Of a stretch of DNA of 64,000 bases, positions 33,540 through 42,907 are shown in pieces. The number at the start of each line of letters is the position of its first letter. Within the stretch, counting starts at the first letter, position 1. The position numbers were made by a program, and so were the translations under genes. The notes beneath the pieces were generated by a model. It did no database searches. It had not been told where the DNA came from and worked only from the letters and a program-made list of their open reading frames with translations. The DNA is from Hemerocallis citrina (lineage: Eukaryota > Streptophyta > Magnoliopsida > Asparagales > Asphodelaceae), in the NCBI GenBank assembly GCA_017893485.1, contig CM030358.1, forward strand, positions 254,055,228 to 254,119,227, read 5' to 3'.

Positions 33540-34700
33540 GTCTCCACACCTCGGCCAACAATACTGAGCTTCCGAGCCGAGAAGACGAGGAACCGACCCT
33601 CGTATATAGAGAAAAATCCTTCCGAGGCGAAATTACCGTCGGATCTCTTCAAAACTCGTGTCAGAATTCGATGGACGGTTCAGATTACGCCACGCCCACA
33701 AAATGACAAGATAACGTTTTCTCGTGATCTGAACCCCATCCTCGTGATTCGCACCATGATGGACACACCAGATCCGACCACGTGCACCTTCCGAACTGCC
33801 TGCCACCGGCCTGCTTAACCGAGCTACCGAACAGCTTGGCCAAGCAGCCGAGCTACTAGGCTCGGAAGGTAGCGACCCATCAAAGCCACATCCTTCAAAA
33901 TGTCCAACTCAGTGCCTCGACTAACGGCACCGACCTTCCAAGCCGAGGGGACGAGGAATCGACCCTCGTATATGGTGAAAAAACGTGCCGACCATCCTCA
34001 GCCGTCAGATCTTGTCAAAAAGCGCGCTCGGCATGATGGGCGGCTCAGATTTCGCCATGTCCACTAAACGATAAGATAGTGTTTTTTGGGGATCTGCGCT
34101 GAGATGGACGCCCAGGATCGCGCCACGTACTTCGGCTGGTCCCGAACCATTGGTGCCTCGACCTTCCGAGCCGAGGGGACGAGCTGAGTGGACGAGGAAC
34201 CGACCCTCTTATACGGCAAAAGAGCCTGCCGAGCCGAAGGGACGAGGAACCGACCCCTGTATATGGCGAAAAGGCCGGCCGAGCCGAGGGGACGAGGAAC
34301 CGACCCTCGTATATGGCGAAAAAACACGCCGACCCATATCAGCTGTTGGATCTTGTCGAAAAGCGCGCTCGTCATGATGGAAGGCTCAGATCTCGCCACG
34401 TCTACTAAACGACAAGATAGCATTTTTTGGGGATCCGCGCTGAGATGGACGACCCAGATGACGCCACGTACCTCGGCTGACTCCGAGCCGAGGAGCCGAG
34501 GAGCCGAGCTGACGAGCCGAGGAACCGAGGAGCCGACCCTCGTTAATGAAGAAACTACCTGTCGAGCCGTGGAGCCGACCTGCCGAGCCGAGGTACCGAG
34601 AAACCGACCCTCGTTAATGAAGAAACTACCTGCCGAGGAATAGGGATCGTCTGATCACTCAGAAATTCGCGCTCGGCACTGATCAAGGGTCCAGATTGCG
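33540..34700. repeat. Degenerate repeats with the core gaccctcgtatatggcgaaa in the G1 3' region
   Basis: A segment reading gacgaggaaccgaccctcgt then (a)tatggcgaaaa, followed by ccgagg/cgcc, gatctc and a ggcacac/cacgcc tail, recurs near 33590, 33960, 34195, 34246, 34297, and in altered form near 34505-34560 and 34605. One more copy sits 4 kb away at 29483-29520. Between them ccgagccgagg is repeated many times. No reading frame is conserved. The block lies upstream of the antisense gene's TATA box and before the 3' LTR. Confidence 0.8.
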
Positions 34701-35130
34701 CCACGCCATAAATCGGTATTTAAAAATCAATTTTTATTTATTTAAATCGTTTTATTTATTTTAAAATTGCGAAAAATTGCTAAAAATTCGGAAAAATTAA
34801 CTAAAAATTCTAGAAAATAATTAAAAATTCGGGGGGATATTTTTGAGCCCCTGGACGAACAATTATTGCCTAGAAAGTACAGTTGAGGCCCCCGAACGAT
34901 TGGTTAACACCTCGCAAAATTAAATAAATAATCCGAGAAAATAGATAAAAACCGTCGAATATTCAAACAAGGCTTCAGAACAGCATATGGCTTCAAAAAA
35001 AATACCTCACTACCCCCTTCGATATTCAAAATCCTCCATTCAGACTCCGATACAACTCCACTAGCCACTGAAACAGTTAAGCTACTCCTCAAAGGCTGAT
35101 CACACTCAGTCTTTAGGAGTGGGGGGCTCG
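34701..35130 (+). other. G1 AT-rich 3' end and polypurine tract
   Basis: An AT-rich stretch (about 34710-34990) with aaaaattc repeats contrasts with the GC-rich sequence before it. It ends with the PPT aggagtggggggctcg (35115-35130) directly before the 3' LTR. No gene is seen. Confidence 0.7.
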
Positions 35131-35722
35131 TGATATGGCTAAAAATGGGGTTAAATCGGGACCGTCCAGATTGGGCACGAATCTTGATGCTCAGGGGTAA
35201 AACGGTAATTTCACATACAAATGGGTCCGAAACGGGTACTGGGTCTCCTTCTCACAGATCCAACACCCCACAAACGGATCCACTCCAATTGGGTACGTGT
35301 CCCGACCCAAGACAAACCCAGATCAGCAAGAGAAAAATCAGGGTCACTGATTTGACCGAATCAACGGGCCTGATTTGCTCTCACCGGGAATCAGGGGTCA
35401 GTTTCCTAAATAGATTGGGAGGATTTCTCTCCTGACAGTTACACAGGAAATCAGGTCCCTAATCATTCCCATGGCGACTATAAATACCTCCCCCCTACCA
35501 CTGTGACCAGGTAATCACTCTTTTTTCACCTTAAGCTCTTTCTTAATCATCACTGGTTACTGACAAGAGCGTCGGAGGGTGCGTCGTCGGAATCAACCCC
35601 GGTGTATCGCACTTTCTTGCAGGTTGAGGCAGGAATCAGAAGGCTTGGATCTGCTATTCAGGTTTTTCCCGCGAACTCACAAATCTCATCTGTTTGCCCC
35701 CACACCAGAATCAGCGGTAACA
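35131..35722 (+). repeat. G1 3' LTR
   Basis: 592 bp, the same length as 21978-22569, with scattered single-base differences (about 5 percent by eye). It ends agcggtaaca and is followed by TSD gatag (35723-35727). Confidence 0.93.
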
Positions 35723-35727
35723 GATAG

Positions 35728-36037
35728 TAACTGGAGATGATCCTGAGGAGATGAAGGCATTAAAGAACTACTTGTCATAAGAGTTCGAAATGAAAGATCT
35801 TGGTCCTTTGAGATACTTCCTTGGTATTGAAGTTTCTCACTCAAGAAAGGGGATATTTCTTTCTCAAAGAAAATATGCTCTGGATTTATTGAAGAAAACT
35901 GGAATGTCCGCTTGTCAACCGATGAGTACACCATTGGAAGAAGGACTGAAACTATGCAACGAAGCTGATCAAGTGTCTTGTGATAAGGAAAGATATCAGA
36001 GATTGGTTGGACGACTAATGTATCTTGCACATACACG
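35728..36037 (+). pseudogene. C2 left arm, RT continuation after G1
   Basis: It picks up the RT immediately after the YVDDMIV active site interrupted at 21977: V-T-G-D-D-P-E-E-M-K, then a stop (taa at 35778-35780). It continues EFEMKDLGPLRYFLGIEVSH, GIFLSQRKYALDLLKKTGM and RYQRLVGRLMYLAHTR. It stops at the junction with the inverted arm (36033-36037). The C-terminal RT end and RNase H of this copia are missing. Confidence 0.9.
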
Positions 36038-37985
36038 GGGTGGCAAGTTGACGACTTTTGGTGCATTCACAGCTTCAGTTAATGCTTGAAATGGTGTGAG
36101 AAAGTTTAGGATACTAGAGGGAACTCGGTTGATTATGTATGCAGCAGAAGCAAGGGCTTCCCCTCAATAAATGAGTGGCATATTTTCGTGGATAAGAGAA
36201 GCACCGACCACCTCGAGCAAGTATCTATTTTTTCTTTCTGTAATCCCATTCTGTTGAGGTATATATGAGCATGTAGTCTGGTGAACAATGCCGTGTTCCA
36301 CCAAATATTGTTGCAGATTTGAACTCATATACTCTCCGCCATTATCACTCCTAAGAACTTGAATTTTTGATTTATACTGAATCATAACATGCTTGTGAAA
36401 TTTTCGAAACAAGCCACTAACTTCACTTTTTGACTTTATCAAACAAATCAAGGTCATACGAGTACAATCATCAATAAATGTCACAAACTATTTGGCCCCT
36501 CCAAATGTAGCGGTTTTGGATGGACCCCAAACATCAGAATGGATAATCATAAATGGAAGAGAGCTTTTACTCGGACTTGGAGGAAAAGAGATACGGTAAC
36601 TTTTTGCGAGTTCACACACATCACACCGAAAGGTAGAAATATCCAACTTCAAAAATAAACTTGGAAATAATTTTTTCAAATAACCAAAAGAAGCATGCCC
36701 CAGATGTCGATGCCATAGCCAAATATCTGGTTTCTTCTTCTCATCTTCGGATTCTTCCACACTTAGAGCTTGAGTCAACTTGCTTGAACTTTCAGATTCT
36801 AAATCTAGGTAATAGACCTTCCCGTGTCTAACCCCATAACCAATTGTCTTGCGAGTCCGAATATCCTTAAACACACAATGTGAAGGCCAAAAGATTACAA
36901 TACAATGTAAGGTAGTAGTTATTTGAGCAACAGATAAAAGGTTAAAATTCAAGGATGGCACAACTAGGACAGTACTAAGGTTAGGTTATTTGTGAGAGGT
37001 ATGGTACCCTCGCCAGTAAAAGTGGCAGGATCACCATTGGTAGTGGACACAGTTGATTTAGTGGAAGGTTGAAATTTTTGAACTTGTCTAGATTCAAAAG
37101 TCATATGGTTGGTAGCACCCGAATCAATTATCCATGCATTATTCATAACAGAGCCAGAAATAATAAAAACCTTACCATGATTACCTGCAGCAGCACGATC
37201 AGCAACTCCACCTGCAACCGTGGGTTGATTGCAAGTGTTCTCCTGAATATCCCTGTTATGATCCCAGATCTCTGGATAACCGATAATCTTATAACAACGA
37301 GCTTTCGTGTGGCTGATCTTGTAACAATGAGTACACTTCCTTGACTCATACGGATATTGTCCCATAGCAATACAACAAATAGCACAGCAAGCAGAACCAA
37401 TGATCCAAACACCAAACAGCAGGCGGGATCAAAAAACAGCAAACAACACTTCCCAAAAGTGCACACACCAAAAGAGCACAACAACAACAGCAAAAGAGAG
37501 CGGTAATAGCAAGGGCGGCGCTGTGGAGTTCGACGGGGTTCGTCGAACTGGGCTGCGCAAATGGGGATCTAACGTTGGAAAGAGGGAGCAGCGATGGGTT
37601 CGCCACTCTGGTCGCGGCTGATGTCGAGGAAGAGGCGAAGGGAGGTCGGGGGCATTCGGATCTGGGTGGTGCTCGAAGGGGGTGACAGGATGTATCGACG
37701 GGGAGCGTCGACGAGGAGGGCGGCGACCAGGGGGTCGCCGGAAAATGGCTGGAGAAGAGAACAAGGAGATGGGTTAGCTGATCGGGGTAGATGTCGGAGG
37801 TGGAGGTCGGGGGTGGGTCTGATCAGGGAGAGAGAAAATGTCAAGGAGAGAGAAAAAGGAGAAAGGAGGTCGGGGTTTCAGGGTTTTTCCGGGATCGGGG
37901 TGTGGTCAGGATCAGATCGGGATGGAGGTGTCAGATCCGTTCACCTCATTCTTTTCTTCTTCTTCAACTAGCCTAGATTTGGTTA
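36038..37985 (-). pseudogene. C2 right arm: leader, zinc knuckle, protease, integrase on the minus strand
   Basis: From right to left, the leader is 37985 down to about 37370 and the ORF starts at 37365 with MGQYPYESRK. Zinc knuckle CTHCYKISHTKARC (CX2CX4HX4C) follows, then protease IIDSGATNHMTF (about 37130-37095), pre-integrase WLWHRHLGHASFGYLKK (about 36725-36675) and RCDVCELAKSY. The integrase core IHSDVWGPS and VTFIDDCTRMT lead to QQNGITERKNRYLLEV (about 36255-36210), with LINRVPS past 36164. It ends in integrase at the C2 junction. It is less decayed than the left arm but frameshifted at 36963 and elsewhere. ORFs on the plus strand at 37594-38128 are shadows of the GC-rich leader. Confidence 0.87.
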
Positions 37986-37998
37986 GGCTCGGATACCA

Positions 37999-38200
37999 TG
38001 TTGAAAACAGATTTGGGAGAAAATCTTTATTATTCTTCTTGTTCTTTATTCTTTACAGTATACATCTATATATAAGGATTACAATCATGGAGGAGAAGAA
38101 AGGAGATTCAGAGAAGATTGAGGGGTGAGAGATTTGGAGAATCTGTTTCCTATAGATTAGGAAACGGAATATACATATTACTACTTACTACATTTCAACA
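37999..38200 (-). repeat. C2 right LTR (inverted relative to the left LTR)
   Basis: 202 bp. The inner end abuts ggctcggatacca (37986-37998), complement of a PBS tggtatccgagcc, one base off the usual tggtatcagagcc. Read on the minus strand it starts tgttgaaatgtagtaag and ends ctgttttcaaca. It aligns over its full length with 18525-18720. Confidence 0.88.
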
Positions 38201-38769
38201 CTGCTATGATATGTTGTACTCTGTTTTTCAAAATTTCTGGTGTAGATGGAGCAGTTACCTCAATAACTCAATCATGATATAGAATAGATGATAAATAAAT
38301 GAATGTTCTTCTTATAAACAAAACTAGATATAACATTTTAAAGAGTTGATGCAAGTTAAATAGAGCAAATCTAGCAATTAGAGCTTATTACTAAACTTGG
38401 AGAAAAATAAAAAAATAAAAAATAAAAAAATAAAAAATAAAAAATAAAACAAAAAGAAAAAAAAGGAAAAAGAACGGTGAGGTGCAAGCCCATGCAATAA
38501 CCGGATACATAGGTAATTAATGCAACAACCGGATAATTAATGAAAAACATAAGTTTTTAAAGTCTTAACGCATAACGACCATAACACAATCTAGTGGATC
38601 ATCCACTTGCTTACAACAATTCTTCTTCGGTGGGCACGAAATTCTAAGCGAACGGTGAAGTGCAGGCCCATGCAACAAGCCGATACGAGCAACAATCTAG
38701 TGGAACCGCAACATCATGCTGAGCATCTGGTGTGAGGAGCCCGCATCATTCGTGCTCCTCCCATCTGAA
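38201..38769. other. Noncoding stretch with an A-rich simple repeat
   Basis: No gene is seen. 38401-38470 is an A-rich aaaataaaaa simple repeat. Two diverged copies of a motif around cggtgaggtgcaagcccatg and gcaataaccggatac occur near 38476-38510 and 38652-38690. Confidence 0.5.
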
Positions 38770-39099
38770 CTATTCCCGGCCTGGGCCTGGGCCGGCAGTG
38801 GGCCCTGGTTCTCGACAGTCCAAAGTTGGGGAAGAGGTGGTAGTAGAAAAGAAGCAACAGAAGGCGGTGGAGTCTTGGTTGTGGATAACCCTGAACTTCA
38901 CCCAAAGGTTCTTTCGCCCATTTGGAGCAGTGTGCCTTTTCAGGATTGATTTCAGGTTCACTGGTGGTGGCAATATAGGTGGCACCGGCAGCTGCTCCTT
39001 AAGCGTGTAAGCAACTTGGACGTTACCGAAGAAGTCTATGTTTTCTCTGACAAAGTTGAATGCTTCCAAAGCATCTGACCTATGCTTGAAATACACAAA
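38770..39099 (-). pseudogene. Fragment resembling the C-terminal region of a plant PWWP-domain protein
   Basis: The minus-strand frame reads VYFKHRSDALEAFNFVRE, then FFGNVQVAYTLKE, a proline stretch and LKSILKR. Plant PWWP-domain chromatin proteins carry such a segment (V.FK.RSDAEAAF..., then LKS.LKK) after their PWWP domain; this link is from memory. No methionine start, PWWP domain or exon structure was found nearby, so it looks like a captured or decayed fragment. Its 5' side meets copia C4 sequence. Confidence 0.4.
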
Positions 39100-39193
39100 G
39101 TGTTGCTTTTATGTCTTGCATACTAGGTTCGATGTGAAAAGAATACGGTGAAGTGAGAAAAGGTTCGAAGTGGATATTGGAGCAGAGAAGAGT

Positions 39194-40440
39194 TGTTGTT
39201 TTGGCTGTCTGGCAGGATGCAGTCGACTGCTATTTTAAGGGCCGACTACAATTAAGGGTCGACTGCTATTTTACAATTGGACTGCTATTTTAAGCAGTCG
39301 ACCGACAGCGACTGCTGTTGCAGTTTTGGGCCAATTCTAGGTGAAATGATTGAGCCCAACTTCATATCCAAATTAGATCATACACTCCTTCGTGTGGCTT
39401 TCTCTTTAGGGTATATTGGACGGTTATTGTATCAAGGCTACAATGTAGGGTTTCTCTAGATCTTTATATAATATTGTAATGACCTCCATGAGAGGTGTGC
39501 CAAAAAGATCAAGTACTTCATCTGAGAGTTTTCTATTGTAGACAATGAATATCTTCTAGTGAGACTTAAGAGATACATAGGTTCTTAGTGAGAGTGATTG
39601 TAACTCTTGTATCTAATCTAGTTAACTAATATCTCGGTTATTTCTCCCCCGGACTAGGTTTGTCTGAAACATGACAAAATTCTGTGTTTGGTTTGGTCTA
39701 CTTGCTTGATTGTTTGTATTGATCAGTTATCGCTTCTCTACAACCACACTTCCGCTGCGACTAAATTCCTAGCAACTGATATCAGAGCAAAGGTTTATGG
39801 AGTCCCTTGGTGAAGATGACATATCAGAGTTTTATGAAGATCAAGCAATTTGACGGTATGATCAACTTTAATCTCTGGAAGGTAGACATGTACAATGCAT
39901 TGATTCAACAGGGCTTGGGTCTTGCCTAGAAGATAAAGGGAGACCAATCAGCATGAAGCAGGAGAAGTAGGAGGAGATTTGTTCAAAATCCTTGGGTTTA
40001 ATCCGGCTGTCATTGACGAACAAGGTCATGTGCAAAAGAAGCGCGGCGAGTATGTGGGCGAGACTCATATTTGACTACTTAGAATCATCGTTACAGAATC
40101 GATGTACTGGAAGAGAAAACTGTTTCGTTTCTCAAAAAAGGAAGACACCGCTCTTCAAGATCATATAGTGAGATTCAATAAGGAGTTATCTGAATTGAGG
40201 GTGCTAAATGCATATGATCTAAGCGAAGAGAATAAAACATTCAACTTGATATATTCACTATCAAATTCATACAAGCATTTGATAACCACCATGTTATACG
40301 AAAAATCTGGTAAGGAGATATTTTCTATAGCCGGTGTGATCAAGAACTTGGAGGATGATGAATTTAGGAAGGATATGTTGAAGAATCTACGACAGCTCGT
40401 AGTGCTAATTGTTAGTTTTAGTAACGTTTTTTTTTAAAAA
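39194..40440 (+). mobile_element. Copia C4, 5' end only: LTR, PBS and gag
   Basis: The PBS is tgatatcagagcaaagg at 39778-39794, one base from the initiator-Met site tggtatcagagc. The LTR before it runs from about 39194 (tgttgttttgg; start uncertain) to about 39777 and contains gtcgactgctattttaag repeats. Gag starts at 39816 (KIKQFDGMINFNLWKVDMYN), has a TAG near 39928, and shifts frame. It reappears at about 40102-40437: LQDHIVRFNKELSEL, NLIYSLSNSYKHLITTMLYE, IKNLEDDEF. This is the UBN2-type copia gag of Tork-like elements. Protease onward is missing, so the copy is truncated near 40440. Confidence 0.75.
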
Positions 40441-40705
40441 AAAGTGATAGGGACCGAGTCATAGCGTTGCTATTGCACATGGAGATTTTATAGTCCAATG
40501 CAATGATAGGATCATCTATGGCTTAAAGAATGCAAAAAAAAACCAACAGATTTTCCACTTGCTCTGATCTTAGTACTTTTACTCTAACCCTAGTAAAGAT
40601 TCATTTTCAATAAGATTATTGAGGGTCACACGGCCTTGAGATATCAACAGTAGAGACCATATCATAAACCAAGAATGAAAATGTCAACATTGGACAATAA
40701 AACAT
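40441..40705. other. No gene seen
   Basis: AT-rich sequence after the truncated C4 gag, with no ORF, repeat or domain that I can support. Confidence 0.4.
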
Positions 40706-40913
40706 AGGTTTACTAAAATATGACTTCATATAAGAGTGATTAAGCATGCATTTTTTCAATGGCAACAATTTTGTAATTTATTGTAGCTTTGAAATAAGTG
40801 GTGTATGTGCAAAAGATGCATTTTATTTCAGTTATCCTATGAGACTAGCTTCTATTGTTTTGGTCTTGACTCACTTACGTTCTCATATAATAATTGTATA
40901 GACTCACTTCTAA
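40706..40913. repeat. Direct repeat R1 (left copy)
   Basis: About 208 bp, from aggtttact to cacttctaa, repeated at 41645-41853 with about 85-90 percent identity by eye. Shared blocks include gtgcaaaagatgcatttt and tgtcttggtcttgactca-like sequence. The copies are direct and about 940 bp apart. They could be the terminal repeats of a small non-autonomous element or a simple duplication. Confidence 0.75.
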
Positions 40914-41644
40914 TCTCACTTCACATATATGATGAACACGGACAATAACAGTAAATAACTACCAAAAGCTCAATTACATTAAACCATAGTAAAGAGCTTC
41001 GAGTGCTTGAGTAGAAAGTGCATCGGCTTAATGTCTGAGAATGGACTAACAAAATCATAATAAAAGAAAACACCGGCTTAAAAAAATTTAAATATTCAAT
41101 CAATTCACATCTAAACAAAATAATCAAAGTATACATGAAAATTTAAAGGTAAGAGAGACCCCTGTGATTCAAATGAATGCGAGGCAAGGAGGGGATTCCC
41201 TGCTAGGAATTCGAAGAAAGATGGGTAGACAGGGTAGTATAGAAAGAGGATTCACTGGATGGATTGGGGCGGACAATGATGGGGGTGGTGAGAGGAGATT
41301 TCAAACTAGGGGGTTCGAAAATTTTGGGTTTTTTGGAGGAAAGAAGGGGAAAGAAGCAGGTAGTTAGATCGTGGAAGAAAGGGATACAATATATTATGCT
41401 AAGACAATATTTTGTCCAATGGGTTTTCTTCTTTTTTTTTCTTTTTGGAAAAGAAAAGGAGCAAATGGAGGAGGCAATCGCCGGTTTTTTTTTCCATTCA
41501 AATTCTAAATTGAAATTTTATCCATGAATCAAACCTAAAAAATCGTGCAATATTGTGTAGATTTATTAAATGAATGTTTCAAAAATAGTTTTATTATTTT
41601 CTCATTTATTGAAAATAATGTGCAATATTGCACAAGGTTATACT
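40914..41644. other. Spacer between the R1 copies, no gene
   Basis: 731 bp. It contains a G-rich patch (41180-41380, purine-rich on the plus strand) and a T-rich run. Its ORFs (41164-41367, 41264-41527) have simple composition and no recognisable domain. No PBS was recognised next to the left repeat. Confidence 0.4.
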
Positions 41645-41853
41645 AGGTTTACACGAAAATATAACTTCATGTAAGAGTAATTAAGAATGCATTTTTTTCA
41701 ATGACAATGATTTTGTAATTTATGTTGCTTTCAAATAAGTGATGTTTGTGCAAAAGATGCATTTTGTTTCATTTATCATTTCAGAGTAGCTTTTATTGTC
41801 TTGGTCTTGACTCAATTATGTTCTCATAGAATAATTGTACCAACCCACTTCTA
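41645..41853. repeat. Direct repeat R1 (right copy)
   Basis: Partner of 40706-40913. It ends cccacttctaa, where Y-related sequence V begins. Confidence 0.75.
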
Positions 41854-42907
41854 ACGGGAACGCAGCCACGTAACTGAGATCCAGTGAATGATGAGTACAT
41901 CATTACTAAGCTGTAACAGTTTAACTCAACAATATGAAAAATGATAATAACCATGCATGCAATGAAATATCACATAAACATGAATTATCCACGAAGTGCC
42001 TCATACATAACCAACATCTGGAAAGTAAATAACTTCTGGTCAACAATGCCCGAAATACAAGGATTGCAGTAAACAAATAGAACTGAGAATATAACATAAA
42101 GAAAGTAAAAGCAGGCCGGGTGAGTTCCATCTTCACTTCTTGAACACCTGATCACTTATTCCTTCTGGCAATTCTTCTTCCACTCCTGTAAATTCATCAT
42201 CTCGAGTTGGGAAGAGGAACACCCGTTAGAGCAAGTAACGAGCCGCAAGTAGTACAAATAAAATAAAATAAGAACAGGAATATAACAAGGAACAGAGAAC
42301 CATATGTATACAGGAAACAATTCATGTAACGAGGGATACAAACATGAAATTGAGAATCTTGTAACTTGTCTTATGAGCAGAAATCATGAATTAGTAGACT
42401 GAAACATGTAACATGTTATTCATGGGAACTTGTAAACAGGAATCATATAACTTGTAACAGGAAAATGCATGTGCTTAGTATAAATCTTAAGTCTATCTAT
42501 TTCATCAGTCATAACTAATGCACGCAATCCTGCATCCCATACCACAGTTCGGGTGTATATAATCATGTAACGTTTAGAATCTAGTGGTGAATGCTATAGG
42601 TCATGTACTCGAGAAAACATGTAGACAGGAAAACATGATTCAGTTATTGAGTATTCTGTATCAATGTTCAATGAACAATATACAGTGTTCAGCCATTCAG
42701 TTATTGAGTCATTCAGTCATTCAGTCATTCAGTAATGGTAGGAAACCACGAGCTTCCTTCCGAATACAGTCCCCTATATTATCTACTACTAGGTCGTACC
42801 CTTATTATCCTGGTTTGTCATTTTTTTAATGTGATTCAGTTGTGTACGTGTAATCGGTATATAGGCAGTCAGTATAGTCAGTGAAACAGTTGCAATAATA
42901 AACCATG
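41854..42907. repeat. Y-related sequence V, left part (continues at 56449)
   Basis: Parts match element Y in the same order. cacgtaactgagatccagtg and aatgatgagtacatcatt match Y at about 6410-6460. The block ctgcatcccataccacagtt then cgggtgta...tagtggtgaatgctata matches Y at about 6962-7040. Divergence is high, so this is an old copy. G2 splits it at 42903-42907 (TSD ccatg). No coding region is seen. The true left end is uncertain. Confidence 0.6.

Larger units (their letters stand above)
21978..35722 (+). mobile_element. Complete Tat-like Ty3/gypsy LTR retrotransposon G1 (13.7 kb) with antisense gene
   Basis: 592-bp LTRs (21978-22569 and 35131-35722) both start tgatatggctaaaaatgggg and end agcggtaaca. 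The TSD gatag is at 21973-21977 and 35723-35727, splitting the RT of C2 precisely. After the 5' LTR, ttggcgtcatctgtgag is a tRNA-Asp-like PBS candidate (tggcg core). Before the 3' LTR, aggagtggggggctcg is the PPT. Domain order is gag, protease, RT, RNase H, a second RNase H, integrase. The second RNase H and the long 3' region with an antisense gene are features of the Tat group (Grande, RIRE2 and relatives). The LTRs are about 95 percent alike by eye, so the insertion is not recent. Confidence 0.92.
18525..38200. mobile_element. Copia composite C2: two 5' halves joined tail to tail, LTRs in inverted orientation, split by G1
   Basis: The left half reads forward: LTR, PBS, protease, integrase, RT (18525-21977 plus 35728-36037). 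The right half reads on the minus strand: LTR 37999-38200, PBS, leader, protease, integrase (37985 down to about 36038). Both belong to one copia family. The outer ends are both TGTTGAAAT..., facing inwards. The halves meet at 36033-36037, where acacg fits both partners. No matching TSD is seen (atcca left, ctgct right). The LTRs differ noticeably (196 and 202 bp), so the arms are not a recent perfect palindrome. Gag is essentially missing from both arms. Confidence 0.8.

Noticed and set aside
37594..38128. Plus-strand ORFs opposite the C2 right-arm leader
   Set aside because: They are complements of the GC-rich leader and part of the LTR and have no recognisable domain.
41836..41853. 41836 (tgtaccaaccc) as the left terminus of V
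   Set aside because: The sequence around it belongs to the direct repeat shared with 40706-40913, so the V boundary must be further right.
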